A DNA stretch of 64,000 nucleotides from contig CAWKDD010000004.1 in NCBI GenBank assembly GCA_963848335.1, positions 67,749 through 131,748 on the forward strand, written 5' to 3'. How positions within the stretch are numbered: the stretch's first letter is position 1; every line of letters begins with the position of its first letter. Both the position numbers and the translations under genes were made by a program. Below are positions 43,025 to 52,511 of this stretch, piece after piece. Under the pieces are notes generated by a model. It was given only the letters and a program-made list of their open reading frames with translations. It was not told the origin of the DNA and searched no databases. Source of the DNA: Chersky-840 sp963848335. Its GTDB lineage: Bacteria; Actinomycetota; Acidimicrobiia; Acidimicrobiales; UBA8190.

Positions 43025-44857
43025 ATGGACAACTCACCGCCCATCGTGATCGAAGGTGCCACCGTCGTCGACGCCTTCCGTGCCAACGTGCGGACGATCC
43101 CGGGTCGCCCGGCGATGCGCCGCCGGGCGCACGTCGGCTGGGAGACACTGACGTGGGACGACTACGGACAGGCGGTCGCCGAGGTCACGCGCCGGCCTGG
43201 TGGACTTCGGCATGGGGCCCGGCGAGCGCGTCGCCATCCTGTCGGGAAACCGGGTCGAGTGGCATGTGGCCGACCTCGGGGCGCTTGCCGACGGGGCCGT
43301 GACGGTGCCGATCTACCCCACGAGCTCGGCCCCGCAGGTGGGCTACATCCTGAACCACTGCGGGGCCCGCCTGTGCTTCGTGGAGAACGACGAGCTGCTG
43401 GCCAAGGTGCTCGAGATGCGAGACTCCCTTCCCAAGTTGGACCGGGTGGTGGTCTTCGACGACGGGAAACGTCTGGACGACCCCTTCCTGGTGGGCTTCG
43501 CCGAGTTGCGAGCCGTGGGAGCGGCCCGCCTGCAACGGGAGCCGGGGATCGCCGAGGAGCGGGCCTCGGGAATCGTCCCCGAACAGACGGCCACGTTCGT
43601 CTACACGAGCGGTACAACCGGCCCTCCCAAGGCGGCCATGTTGACGCATGCCAACATCATGTGGACGATTCGAAGCGCCGCTTCGCTGGTCCACCTGTCG
43701 GCCGGCGAGCGCTTCCTGTCGTTCCTGCCCCTGAGCCACGTGGCCGAGCGTGGGATGAGCGAATTCGCCCCCATCGCCATCGGCGGCGAGACGTGGTTCG
43801 CCCGGAGCCTGGCCACCGTGGCCGAGGACCTGCTCGACTGCCGGCCCACGGTCTTCTTCGCCGTGCCCAGGGTGTGGGAGAAGCTCCAGATGGCGGTGTT
43901 GGCGAAGATGGAGGACAGGCCGTGGCTCACGCAGGCAGGTCGTCGACCGCTACGTCGAGCTGGGCAGGCACCTCGAGGACGAGCAGACCGCGGGTAGGCG
44001 CCCCGTCCCGTGGGAGACGCTGCCTCGCCTGGTGCTCGACGCCGCCGTGGGCACCAGGATCCGCGAGGAGATCGGCCTCGACCGTGCCCACATCCTGATC
44101 ACCGCGGCCGCCCCCATCCACCCCGACCTCGTCCGCTGGCTGCACGCCATCGGGCTGCCGGTCATCGAGCTCTACGGCCAGACCGAGGTGTGCGGGCCCA
44201 CCACCTGCAATCCCCCCGAGGACAACCGTGTGGGCACCGTGGGACGCGCCCTCCCCGGAGTGCGGGTGCGCATCGCCGACGACGGGGAGATCCTCGTCCA
44301 GGGCGGCAACGTGTGCGCCGGGTACTTCAACGACGCCAGGGGCACCGCCGCGCTGATCGACGACGAGGGGTGGATGCACTCGGGTGACCTGGGAGCCCTC
44401 GACTCCGACGGCTACCTCCGGCTCACCGGTCGGAAGAAGGACCTCATCATCACCGCCGCCGGCCAGAACATCGCGCCACAGGACATCGAGATGGAGCTGA
44501 AGAGCCCATCCCCTGGTGGCCGAGGCGGTCGTCGTGGGAGAGGGCCGGCGCTACCTGAGCGCGCTGTTGACCCTCGACGCCGAAGCACTGGCTGCATGGG
44601 CCCGTGAGCGGGGCAAGGTGGCCGACTACGAGAACCTGGCTGGACGATCCTGATCTCCGGGACGAGATCGACGCTCTCGTGGAGGAGGTGAACTGCCCGC
44701 CGCTCCCGGGTGGAAGGGATCAGGAAGCACCGGATCCTGGCCCACGAGCTGACGGTCGCCGCCGGTGAGCTCACCCCGACGCTCAAGGTCAGAGCGGGCG
44801 GTGGTGTGCGAGGCCAACCGCGGGCTCATCGAGGACATGTACGCCGAGGACAACTGA
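43025..44857 (+). pseudogene. Long-chain acyl-CoA synthetase with six frameshifts
   Basis: AMP-forming ligase (FadD15-like). The P-loop YTSGTTGPPKAAMLTH, the gate motif LSHVAERG, IELYGQTEVCGPT and the hinge YLRLTGRKKDLIITAAGQNI are intact, but in several frames. Six single extra bases, near 43192, 43934, 44506, 44640, 44694 and 44795, must be removed to read one protein of about 609 aa ending MYAEDN. The domains between the breaks show no loss of motifs, which is odd for an old pseudogene. It would activate fatty acids for lipid storage or transport. Confidence 0.75.
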
Positions 44858-44927
44858 CAGGCGTCGCCGGCGGGGACGTCGGAACGCACAATTGCCCTCA
44901 GGGGCGCCAGAGACGAGGATCGTCATC

Positions 44928-46359
44928 ATGCCGCCTCTCCCCCCACCCCACGAGGTCGACGTCCCCGTCGTGCAGCTCGCCCGCCTGCGGCCCCTGATCG
45001 GGGAAGGGCGATACGCCGAGCTGATGGCCGAAGCAGCTCGGACGCGGGTCGCGCTCCGGGGATCCACGGTGTGGAACGTGAGCTCGACGGCCACCGGTGG
45101 CGGGGTGGCAGAGATGTTGCAAGTGCTCGTCGGCTACATCCTCGGCGTCGGCGTAGCGGTCCGCTGGCTCGTCATCGCCGGAGACCGCGGAATTCTTCGC
45201 GGTGACAAAACGCATCCACAACCGTCTTCACGGCGTCGCCGGCGACGGAGGCAACCTCGGCCCCGAGGAGGCCAGTTCCTACGGGGCGGTGCAGGAAGTC
45301 AACGCCGAGGCGATCGTGACCCACATCCGACCCGGCGACATCGTCCTCCTCCACGATCCTCAGACCGCCGGGCTCGCCGCCCCCTTGAAAGCCTGGGGAG
45401 CGACGGTGCTGTGGCGCTGTCACGTCGGTACGGAATCGGCGAACCGTTGGACTGAGGAGGCGTGGGCCTTCCTGCGTCCGCATCTGGCGGAGTGCGACGG
45501 CTTCGTCTTCACCCGCCGGGACTACGTGCCGGCCTGGATCCCCATGGAGCGGGTGTCGATCATACCGCCCTCGATCGACCCCTTCTCACCCAAGAATCAG
45601 GACCTCTCGGCCGACGAGGGGATGCGAATCCTGGCAACCATGGGGGTGTTCGGCGGGGCAGCGACCACTGCGGCGGCATTCACCCGTCGTGACGGCTCGG
45701 CAGGCTCGGTGAGCCGCCACGCATCGGTGTGGGCCGATGCGCCTCTCGACCCCGATGTCCCGCTGGTGGTCCAGGTGTCGCGCTGGGACCGCCTGAAGGA
45801 CATGGCCGGGGTCATGGCCGGATTCGCGGCGCGGGTGCCTGTCGCCAGCAACGCCCAGCTCGCCCTGGTGGGCCCCGCCGTCGAGCACGTCAGTGACGAC
45901 CCCGAAGGCCGTGAGGTCCTCGAACAGTGCATCGAGGAGTGGGGTCTCCTTCCTCCCGAGCGCCGGCGTCGGATCCGACTGGTGGTGCTCCCCATGGACG
46001 ACCGCGACGAGAACGCGGCGATGGTCAACGCATTGCAGCGACACGCCACCGTCATCGTCCAGAAGAGCCTGGCCGAGGGCTTCGGCCTCACCGTGGCCGA
46101 GGGCATGTGGAAGGCCAAGGCGGTCCTGGCTTCGGCTGTGGGCGGCATCGTCGACCAGGTGACACCGGGGACGGGCGTGCTCCTCGCCGACCCCCGCGAC
46201 CTCGACGGGTTCGGAGACGCACTGGTGGCGCTCCTGGACCGCCCCGAGGAGGTGGCACGGCTCGGGGGCAACGCCCGGCGCCACGTCCTGGAGAGCTTCG
46301 TCGGCGACAAGCACCTCATGCAGTACGGCGTACTGATGGAACGGTTGAAGGCTCCCTGA
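44928..46359 (+). pseudogene. treT: Trehalose synthase TreT-like GT4 glycosyltransferase, frameshifted
   Basis: Glycosyltransferase expected to join NDP-glucose and glucose to form trehalose. The N-terminal part has VWNVSSTATGGGVAEMLQVL; after the break come KRIHNRLHG, HDPQTAGL, VQVSRWDRLKD and the GT4 donor motif SLAEGFGLTVAEGMWK. One extra base near 45185 separates the halves (GD then AEFFAVTKRIHN). Repaired, the protein has about 476 aa, slightly longer than usual owing to an insert (TMGVFGGAATTAAAF...). The ATG at 44928 is the best start but has a weak Shine-Dalgarno. Confidence 0.78.
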
Positions 46360-46364
46360 GCCTC

Positions 46365-46853
46365 TCAGTGGGCGGGAGCGGTCGCCGTCGAGGCGGGGTT
46401 CCGGTGGCCGACGGCCCGACCAGCCGGGTCGTCGAACCCGTCCAGCGGGAAGCGCCGGCCGGTCACCACGTCCAGGCGGACCTCGAACCGCATGCTCCCG
46501 GGTACGGGGACCAGCGGGGTCGGGGAGACGTCGGCGCCCGGCACGGAACCCGATTCCTCCACGGGCGTGGCCAGGCCGCGCACGAGCACGCTCCACGCCT
46601 CGCGGGCGTCACGGTCCACGTGGTCGACCTCGAAGGCCACGAGCGTGCCCGCAATGACATCGGTCAGGTGGCCCGGCCCGAGACGTACGACGATCTGGTG
46701 ATCGTGGTAGGTGAAGTTCACCGGCTGGACCAAGGGTGCCTGGTCGGTCGAGACGGCCAGGCGTCCCGTGAGGCCCCTCTTGCCCGCCGTAGCGAGCAAC
46801 CTGGCACACTCGGCAAGGGGGAGCACCTCTGATCCACGTTGGTCGGTCCACAT
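46365..46853 (-). CDS. PPOX-fold flavin-binding-like protein
   Basis: Pyridoxamine 5'-phosphate oxidase-like split-barrel protein, 162 aa from the ATG at 46853 (MWTDQRGSEVL), which matches the usual start of this group; an upstream ATG at 46883 would overlap the DosR-type box region. Motifs: LAECARLLATAGKRGLTGRL, PLVQPVNFTYHD and VAFEVDHVDRDAREAWSVLV. It is one of three paralogs in the window and probably binds FMN, F420 or heme. A DosR-type box is 36 bp upstream. Confidence 0.8.
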   Translation of the reverse strand: MWTDQRGSEVLPLAECARLLATAGKRGLTGRLAVSTDQAPLVQPVNFTYHDHQIVVRLGPGHLTDVIAGTLVAFEVDHVDRDAREAWSVLVRGLATPVEESGSVPGADVSPTPLVPVPGSMRFEVRLDVVTGRRFPLDGFDDPAGRAVGHRNPASTATAPAH

Positions 46854-46888
46854 AGGAAAATCGTCGCACGACCGGAGCGGCATACCTA

Positions 46889-46902
46889 GGGCCTTTGGTC
46901 CC
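46889..46902. promoter_or_regulatory. DosR-type box upstream of PPOX gene
   Basis: GGGCCTTTGGTCCC matches GGGNC-N4-GNCCC exactly. It lies 36 bp upstream of the preferred PPOX start at 46853. Confidence 0.55.
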
Positions 46903-46942
46903 TGTCATGCTGGGCCGGGCCCTGCCCCGTGACGACGGCCCG

Positions 46943-47713
46943 TCAGCGCTGGCGGGGCTCGGCGGGCTCAGGAGCCCGGGCCGGGTCCAGGAGCTCGCTC
47001 AGATCGGCCACCACCACGTCGGCGCCCGCCCGGGTGAGAGCCTCGGTGTTAGCCCGCCGGGCCACCCCGACGACCAGCGCGAAGCCACCCGCGTGACCGG
47101 CCGTGACTCCGGCCGGGGCGTCCTCGACGACGGCGGCTCGGGACGGTCGGGCGCCGAGCTGGGTGGCGGCGTAAAGGAACGTGTCTGGGGCCGGCTTGCC
47201 CTGAAGGTGCTGCTCCCTGGCCACGTTGCCATCTACGACGACGTCGAAGAGGTCGGTGATGTGCGCGGCGGCGAGCACCGCTGCACAGTTCTCGCTCGCC
47301 GACACCACCGCTATGCGGCGCCCGGCGGCACGAAGGTGTTTGACCAAGGCCACCGATCCGGGGAACACCGTCACCATCCCGGCCAGGCGTTCGAGCACGA
47401 GCGCGTTCTTGCGGTTCCCTACCCCGCTGACCGTCTCCCGGTCGGGAGGGTCGGAACGTCGGCCCTCGGCGAGGACGATCCCCCTCGAGGCGAGGAAATC
47501 CCTGACGCCGTCGTACCGAGGCTTGCCGTCGACGTAGCGCTCGTAGTCTTCGACCGGGTCGAAGGCCCGGTAATCCCCGCCACCGGCCCTGCGTGCCAAG
47601 AATTCGTCGAACGTCTCCTTCCAGGCCGCGGCGTGCACACGTGCGGTGTCGGTCAGCACCCCGTCGAGGTCGAAGAGCCAGGCGTCGAGGTCGACATCCA
47701 CGCCGACGGGCAT
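46943..47713 (-). CDS. HAD-family beta-phosphoglucomutase-like phosphatase
   Basis: A 256-aa HAD hydrolase with the nucleophile motif DAWLFDLDGVLTDTA, the Thr/Ser motif VVSASENC, the Lys motif GKPAPDTFL and acidic VVEDAPAGV. The cap region (YRAFDPVEDYERYVDGKPRYDGV) is that of actinobacterial beta-phosphoglucomutases often fused or linked to GH65 enzymes. It would convert beta-glucose 1-phosphate, the product of GH65 phosphorylases, to glucose 6-phosphate; a GH65 gene lies at the right end of the window. Confidence 0.85.
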   Translation of the reverse strand: MPVGVDVDLDAWLFDLDGVLTDTARVHAAAWKETFDEFLARRAGGGDYRAFDPVEDYERYVDGKPRYDGVRDFLASRGIVLAEGRRSDPPDRETVSGVGNRKNALVLERLAGMVTVFPGSVALVKHLRAAGRRIAVVSASENCAAVLAAAHITDLFDVVVDGNVAREQHLQGKPAPDTFLYAATQLGARPSRAAVVEDAPAGVTAGHAGGFALVVGVARRANTEALTRAGADVVVADLSELLDPARAPEPAEPRQR

Positions 47714-47772
47714 GTCAGAGCGCCACCGGCGGTGCGTGGACGACGTGAGGGGCGTACCTGCGCACGGGGCAA

Positions 47773-48144
47773 TCAGCCGTCGATGTCGTAGGCGGTGGCG
47801 TGCTTAGGCTGGTAGAGGCCGATCTCTCCGGCCCCGGGCACCCGAAGTCGGGTGAGGAGACCGAAGCCCTGGTCCTCGACGGGCGTGGTGAACTCGACAC
47901 CCTTACCGGTCAGCTCTGCCACAGTGGCCTCGACGTCCTCACACATGAGGTACATCTCGTGGTGTCCGCTCGGCGCGCCGGTGTCCGGGTCGGCCGGGTG
48001 CACCCCGAGCTCTGCCGGCGGCAGTTTGAAGATGAGCCAGCCGCCGTGGGCATCCACATACGGAAGCTCGAGCACGTCCCGCAGAAAGGCCCGGGCCTTG
48101 TCGGCGTCCTCGGCGAAGACGATGGCATGGGTGCCAGTGATCAT
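47773..48144 (-). CDS. VOC-family (glyoxalase/dioxygenase fold) protein
   Basis: A 123-aa single-module VOC protein: AIVFAEDADKARAFLRDVLE, then GHHEMYLMCEDVEATVAEL and a last strand GEIGLYQPKHA. Metal ligands look reduced to His and Glu (HHEM, GEIGLYQ). The ATG at 48144 gives the full fold. Function cannot be assigned. Confidence 0.8.
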   Translation of the reverse strand: MITGTHAIVFAEDADKARAFLRDVLELPYVDAHGGWLIFKLPPAELGVHPADPDTGAPSGHHEMYLMCEDVEATVAELTGKGVEFTTPVEDQGFGLLTRLRVPGAGEIGLYQPKHATAYDIDG

Positions 48145-48155
48145 CGCCCCATGCT

Positions 48156-48213
48156 GCCACCGGCCACCGGCCACGGCCACCGGCCACGGCCACCGGCCAC
48201 CACCGCCACCGGC
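48156..48213. repeat. GC-rich short tandem repeat (CCACCGGCCACGG-like)
   Basis: Imperfect 6- and 12-bp units of CCACCGGCCACGG are repeated upstream of the VOC gene. No coding role is seen. Confidence 0.75.
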
Positions 48214-48261
48214 AAATGGGCACTGGTCAGGTGATGATCGTGCCGGGATTCCGTCGGCAGA

Positions 48262-48275
48262 CGGCCATTCGGCCC
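48262..48275. promoter_or_regulatory. DosR-type box upstream of ABC operon
   Basis: CGGCCATTCGGCCC: one mismatch to the consensus, with the shared TTCGGCCCTA right half. It lies 83 bp before the small leader reading frame of the ABC operon. Confidence 0.5.
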
Positions 48276-48357
48276 TACCGAAGGTCCGGTCCCAGAGGAC
48301 AACCTTCAAGGTGACCGAGGGTCCCGATCGGGGCCGAGCCATACCGAAGGGAGGACC

Positions 48358-48438
48358 ATGACGATCTCGCTGGGCACGGCCGTCCTCGTCGGGTCCCCTG
48401 GCGGTCGGGCCGGTGCTCCACCGGTGGTGGTCCCGTGA
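48358..48438 (+). CDS. Possible 26-aa leader peptide of ABC operon
   Basis: A short frame (MTISLGTAVLVGSPGG...) begins at an ATG behind AAGGGAGG and stops at TGA 48436-48438, overlapping the permease GTG start (GTGA). It could couple translation of the permease, or be the remnant of a longer N-terminus. It is too short to judge by composition. Confidence 0.4.
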   Translation: MTISLGTAVLVGSPGGRAGAPPVVVP

Positions 48439-49553
48439 GCTTCCTGCAGTTCGCGTTCTGGAACATCTGGTCCAAAAAGGCCAGGTCCTTCGGGCTCGTC
48501 CTGGCCATCGCCTTCGCCGTCATGACCGTTGTGACCCTCGCTGTCACGAGCAGCGGCCTCGAGCAGTCGGCAGCGGCGATCATCTCCGTGGGCAAGGCCG
48601 ACTTCACGGTGGCTCAGAAGGGTGCTGCCGACCTCCTGGCCAGCACGATCGACCAGGGCGAGCTCACCCGTCTGAAGCAGATCCCCGGCGTGGGGTCGAC
48701 GGTGGGCGTGCTCGTCGAGACCGAGCACCTGAGCGCATCGACGCCGGTGTTCATCGAGATCGGGATCGCCCCGTCCGACCTTGCCCCTTTCGGCGTGACG
48801 ATCGTGGCGGGCCACGCCTATGGCGCCACGGCGACCAACCAGGTCATGGTCGGCTGGCGCGCCGCGTCCACCTTCAATCTCCACGTCGGCTCCCGTTTCC
48901 ATGCCAACGGCACCTGGAACACCGTCACCGGGATCTTCTCCACCGGGAACAGCTTCGGTGACTCGGGGGCCATGTTCCCCCTCCCGGCCGTTCAGGGGTA
49001 CAACCGCGTCCCGGGCCTCGTGACCATGGTGTTCGTGAAAGATGTCAAGGGCGTAGCCCCAGCCACGGTGGCCCACCGGATCGACACGAACATGCCCGAG
49101 CTCACGACCATTCGCACCGCGTCCCAGTTCGGGCGGGCCGACCGCAATCTCGTCTATCTCAAGGCCGCCGTGACCGGCAGCACGGTCTTGGCCGTGCTGA
49201 TCGGCGCCGTCATCGTCGGCAACACGATGTTGTTGTCCGTGTTCGAGCGGACCCGCGAACTCGGGCTTCTGCGAGCCATCGGATGGACCCGGCGACGCAT
49301 GGTGGGTCTGCTCCTCGGTGAGAACATGGCCCTCGCCCTTCTGGGGGCGATCATCGGCGTGGCTCTGGCGTTCGTGGTGACCAGCCTGCTCGAGCAACTG
49401 CCCGCGCTCAAGGGGATCCTCCACGCCAACTACACGTCGGGAGCCTTCTGGAGGGCGCTGTACACCGCCTTGGGCATGACCCTGATCGGTGGCCTCTATC
49501 CGGCTACCCGTGCCGCGCTGCTGTCCCCGCTGAAGGCGCTCAGCTATGAGTGA
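48435..49553 (+). CDS. ABC transporter permease, MacB/FtsX type
   Basis: A 372-aa permease: one N-terminal membrane helix (ARSFGLVLAIAFAVMTVVTL), a large extracytoplasmic domain, then three helices with the FtsX motif FERTRELGLLRAIGWTRRRM and LLGENMALALLG. Such permeases do not move small solutes across the membrane in a classical way but act on lipoproteins, peptides or drugs. It overlaps the ATPase gene by 8 nt. Confidence 0.88.
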   Translation: MSFLQFAFWNIWSKKARSFGLVLAIAFAVMTVVTLAVTSSGLEQSAAAIISVGKADFTVAQKGAADLLASTIDQGELTRLKQIPGVGSTVGVLVETEHLSASTPVFIEIGIAPSDLAPFGVTIVAGHAYGATATNQVMVGWRAASTFNLHVGSRFHANGTWNTVTGIFSTGNSFGDSGAMFPLPAVQGYNRVPGLVTMVFVKDVKGVAPATVAHRIDTNMPELTTIRTASQFGRADRNLVYLKAAVTGSTVLAVLIGAVIVGNTMLLSVFERTRELGLLRAIGWTRRRMVGLLLGENMALALLGAIIGVALAFVVTSLLEQLPALKGILHANYTSGAFWRALYTALGMTLIGGLYPATRAALLSPLKALSYE

Positions 49554-50274
49554 TGTGCCGGTCTCGGGTGATGCCCTGACGATGCACGACCCGTCGGCCC
49601 AAGTGGTGCCCGCCATCGAGCTTCGCGACGTCGTCAAGGTCTACGAGGGTGGTGTCCGAGCTCTCGACGGTGTCGATCTCGTCGTCGAGGAGGGGGAGTT
49701 CGTCGCCATCACGGGGCCGTCGGGCTGTGGGAAGTCCACCTTGCTGCACCTCGTGGCTGCCCTCGACACCCCGACGTCGGGCACCGTCCTCGTCGACGGT
49801 CAGGATTTGAATCGCATCCACGACCTGAGTCGTTTCCGACGCGAGCAGGTCGGCCTGGTGTTCCAGCTCCACAACCTCCTCCCCCAGGTGTCGGTGCGCG
49901 CCAACATCGAGGTGGCGATGTTCGGGACCCGGCGCTCTCCTCGGAGCCGCCGCGACCGGGCGCTCGAATTGGTCCAGGAGATGGACCTGGGTGGCCGGGA
50001 GGACCGGCTGCCCACCAGGCTTTCGGGGGGAGAACGCCAGCGTGTGGCGATCGCCCGGGCACTGGCCAACGAACCCAGGCTTCTCCTCGCCGACGAGCCC
50101 ACCGGAAATCTGGATGCCGCCTCGGTGGACAGGATGATCGGGGTGTTGCACCAACTGCACACGACCGGTGTGACGATTCTTCTCGTGACCCACGACCATT
50201 CCGTCGCCCAGGCGGCGCAGCGCACTGTCTTCATGCGCGACGGTCGGATCGTCGAGAATGTCGATGCCAGGTAG
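49546..50274 (+). CDS. ABC transporter ATP-binding protein (MacB/LolD type)
   Basis: A 242-aa ATPase with Walker A GPSGCGKST, Q-loop FQLHNLLPQVSV, signature LSGGERQRVAIARAL, Walker B LLLADEPTGNLD and the H-loop VTHDH. It pairs with the overlapping FtsX-type permease. A degenerate MFS gene begins within its last codons. Confidence 0.92.
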   Translation: MSDVPVSGDALTMHDPSAQVVPAIELRDVVKVYEGGVRALDGVDLVVEEGEFVAITGPSGCGKSTLLHLVAALDTPTSGTVLVDGQDLNRIHDLSRFRREQVGLVFQLHNLLPQVSVRANIEVAMFGTRRSPRSRRDRALELVQEMDLGGREDRLPTRLSGGERQRVAIARALANEPRLLLADEPTGNLDAASVDRMIGVLHQLHTTGVTILLVTHDHSVAQAAQRTVFMRDGRIVENVDAR

Positions 50275-50578
50275 CGATTCGCCGGGGATCGATCTTCCCA
50301 ACTCAATCGGTGCTGTTCGCCGTGGACGAGTCGCAGGCCCCGTTTGCTCCGGGAATGTTTCGCCGGGACGGCGTGCCCTTGTCCTCGCGGTGCTGTGCAT
50401 CAGCCTCCTCATCGTCAGCCTCGACAACACCATCCTCAACGTGGCGCTTCCGACCATCGTTCGGAGCATGCACGCGTCGTCGAGTGAGCTGCAGTAGATC
50501 GTCGACGCCTACGCGGTCGTCTTCGCCGGACTGTTGCTCGTAGCCGGCAGCCTCGGCGCCGGCTGGGTCGCAAATGGG

Positions 50579-50617
50579 TGTGGCCTCAAGGGATCAACGC
50601 AACACCCTCGCTGAATG
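50579..50617. repeat. IS30-family left inverted repeat
   Basis: Begins TGTGGCCTCAAGGG; about 32 of 39 positions match the right end in inverse orientation. Confidence 0.88.
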
Positions 50618-50652
50618 GCAGAAGCTGTGACGGCGACCTGGGAGGTTGTGTG

Positions 50653-51807
50653 ATGACATGGAGGCCGTTTTCCGAGGCTGAGAGAGCGGAGATCTGGGAC
50701 TCGATCGAACGGGGCGAGTCGTTCCGGGTGATCGGTCGTCGACTCGGTCGAGCCCACGGCTCGATCCGGACCTTCCTGGTGGACAACGCTGGCCGCCGTC
50801 CGCGGCCGCCGGGGAGCTCGGACCTGCGTCTCACACTGGCCGAACGTGAGGAGATCTCGAGGGGCCTGGCCGGAGGCCTTTCGTTGCGGGCCATCGCGGC
50901 GGGGATGGGCCGGGCACCGTCGACGGTGTGCCGGGAGGTGAACACAAACGGCGGCCGGGCGAGCTACCGGGCCCTTCACGCTGACCGGTCCGCCCGGCGC
51001 CGGGCCCGGCGTCCGAAGGTCGCCAAGCTGGCCGGCTGCCCCCGTCTGCGTCGGGTCGTCGAGGCCGGTCTCGAGAACTTCTGGTCCCCGGAGCAGATCT
51101 CGGCGTGGTTGGCTCTCGAGCATCCAGACGACCCGGAGATGCAGGTGAGCCACGAGACCATCTACATGTCGTTGTTCGTCCAGGGCAGAGGCGCCCTCCG
51201 CCAGGAGCTGCACCAATGCCTGCGGACCGGGCGGGCGCTACGCCGGCCCAAAGGTCGCACCAAGGGTGGGTTTGGCCAGGGCCAGATCACCAACATGGTC
51301 ATGATCTCCGAGCGTCCTGCCGAGGTGGAGGACCGCGCCGTGCCCGGGCACTGGGAGGGGGATCTCATCTTTGGCCGGCGCTTGACCACCGTCGGCACCG
51401 TGGTCGAGCGCTCGACGCGCTACGTCATGCTCTTCGCCCTCCCGAACGGCCACAGTGCCGAGGCGGTGCGCACGGCCATGGCCAAGAGGATCCGCTCGCT
51501 TCCCACCGAGCTTCGTCGCTCGCTCACCTGGGACCAGGGCAAGGAGATGGCAGAGCACGTCAAGTTCACCATCGACACCGGCCTCCAGGTCTACTTCTGC
51601 GATCCCAAGTCGCCCTGGCAACGCGGCAGCAACGAGAACACCAACGGTCTGCTTCGTCAGTACCTGCCCAAGAGTACGGACATGTCGACTGTGACGCAGT
51701 CGCAGCTCAACGCCATCGCTCGATCACTCAACGGACGGCCTCGACAGACACTCGGATGGATGTCACCATCTGAAGCATTCAGCGGGGTTGTTGCGATGAC
51801 CGGCTGA
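50653..51807 (+). CDS. IS30-family transposase
   Basis: A 384-aa DDE transposase. Two N-terminal HTH regions (WDSIERGESFRVIGRRLGR and EEISRGLAGGLSLRAIAAGM) are followed by WSPEQISAWL. The catalytic core has GHWEGDLIFG (first Asp), LTWDQGKEMAEH (second Asp) and SPWQRGSNENTNGLLRQYLPK (Glu), split here as SPWQRGSNENTNG and LLRQYLPK. The frame is complete, so the element could still be active. Confidence 0.95.
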   Translation: MTWRPFSEAERAEIWDSIERGESFRVIGRRLGRAHGSIRTFLVDNAGRRPRPPGSSDLRLTLAEREEISRGLAGGLSLRAIAAGMGRAPSTVCREVNTNGGRASYRALHADRSARRRARRPKVAKLAGCPRLRRVVEAGLENFWSPEQISAWLALEHPDDPEMQVSHETIYMSLFVQGRGALRQELHQCLRTGRALRRPKGRTKGGFGQGQITNMVMISERPAEVEDRAVPGHWEGDLIFGRRLTTVGTVVERSTRYVMLFALPNGHSAEAVRTAMAKRIRSLPTELRRSLTWDQGKEMAEHVKFTIDTGLQVYFCDPKSPWQRGSNENTNGLLRQYLPKSTDMSTVTQSQLNAIARSLNGRPRQTLGWMSPSEAFSGVVAMTG

Positions 51808-51814
51808 GGCCACA
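51776..51814. repeat. IS30-family right inverted repeat
   Basis: Ends CCGGCTGAGGCCACA; it overlaps the last codons and stop of the transposase, as is common in this family. Confidence 0.88.
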
Positions 51815-52511
51815 GGTCTTCATGGCGGGGCTGCTCGTCTTCGCCGCCGGATCGGCCACTTCCGCCTTTTCGGACACACCGGATCGGCTGATCGCGGCGC
51901 GGGCCTTCATGGGGATCGGCGCCGCTGCCATCATGCCTTCGACACTGTCGATTCTCACCAACGTGTTCACCGAGGCCGAGAGCCGGGCCCGGGCGATCGG
52001 GTTCTGGTCGGGCACCACAGGGCTGGATGTCGCCATCGGACCGGTGGCCGGTGGATGGCTGTTGTCGCATTACTGGTGGGGATCGGTGTTCCTCGTCGAG
52101 GTCCCCATCGCTCTGGGCGGGCTGTTGGGCCGCCATATGGATCGTGCCCAACTCCAAGAACCCGGTGAGCAAACGACCCGACCCCGTGGGGGCTGTGCTG
52201 TCCATCCTCGCCCTGGGCCTGCTTCAGTGGGTGCCGGAGTCGATCTCGAGCCTGATCACCGGCTCTCTGGACTGGCCCAGCTGGCGCGAGCGTCGTTCGT
52301 GAGCGGGATGGGGCTGGCCGGCACCGTCGGAGCAGTCGTCGTCGGGGCCGCGGCCCTGGGCGTCCTGGTCTTTCTGCCCAACCGGGCGGCTCCGGCCCCG
52401 CCCGAAGAGGGGCCGGTGGGCAACGAGGTGCCCGTCGACGCTGATCCTCACGGCGTCGACATCTGAGTCCTGCCGGTTGCCCTTCGACCGGCACACGCGG
52501 CCGGCGCGGGG

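Larger units (their letters stand above)
50579..51814 (+). mobile_element. IS30-family insertion sequence, 1236 bp
   Basis: Imperfect 39-bp terminal inverted repeats at 50579-50617 and 51776-51814 begin TGTGGCCTCA and end in CGCTGAATG. A single transposase lies inside. The flanks (AAATGGG and GGTCTTC) suggest a 2-bp GG target duplication; excising the element rejoins the MFS codons Gly-Arg-Lys-Trp-Val-Phe-Met. Confidence 0.92.
50264..52466 (+). pseudogene. EmrB/QacA-type MFS transporter, disrupted by stop, indels, deletion and IS30
   Basis: The start (VLAVLCISLLIVSLDNTILN, then VALPTIVRSM) is the N-terminus of a 14-helix drug exporter. At 50495-50497 a TAG stands where the family has Trp (LQ*IVDAYAVVF). 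A one-base loss before the insertion breaks the frame, and an IS30-family element splits the gene between GRKW and VFMAG. After it come MAGLLVFAAGSATSAF... and EVPIALGGLLG, then an extra base near 52130, and then an internal deletion that joins about helix 6 to the last helix (FVSGMGLAGTVGAVVVGAAAL). The gene cannot be functional. Confidence 0.9.

Noticed and set aside
43025..44857. Programmed ribosomal frameshifting in the acyl-CoA synthetase
   Set aside because: Six separate shifts would be needed and none shows a slippery heptamer with a downstream structure.
50495..50497. In-frame TAG in the MFS gene as a possible recoded codon (for example pyrrolysine)
   Set aside because: The same gene has indels, an IS insertion and a deletion, so a nonsense mutation is the simple explanation.
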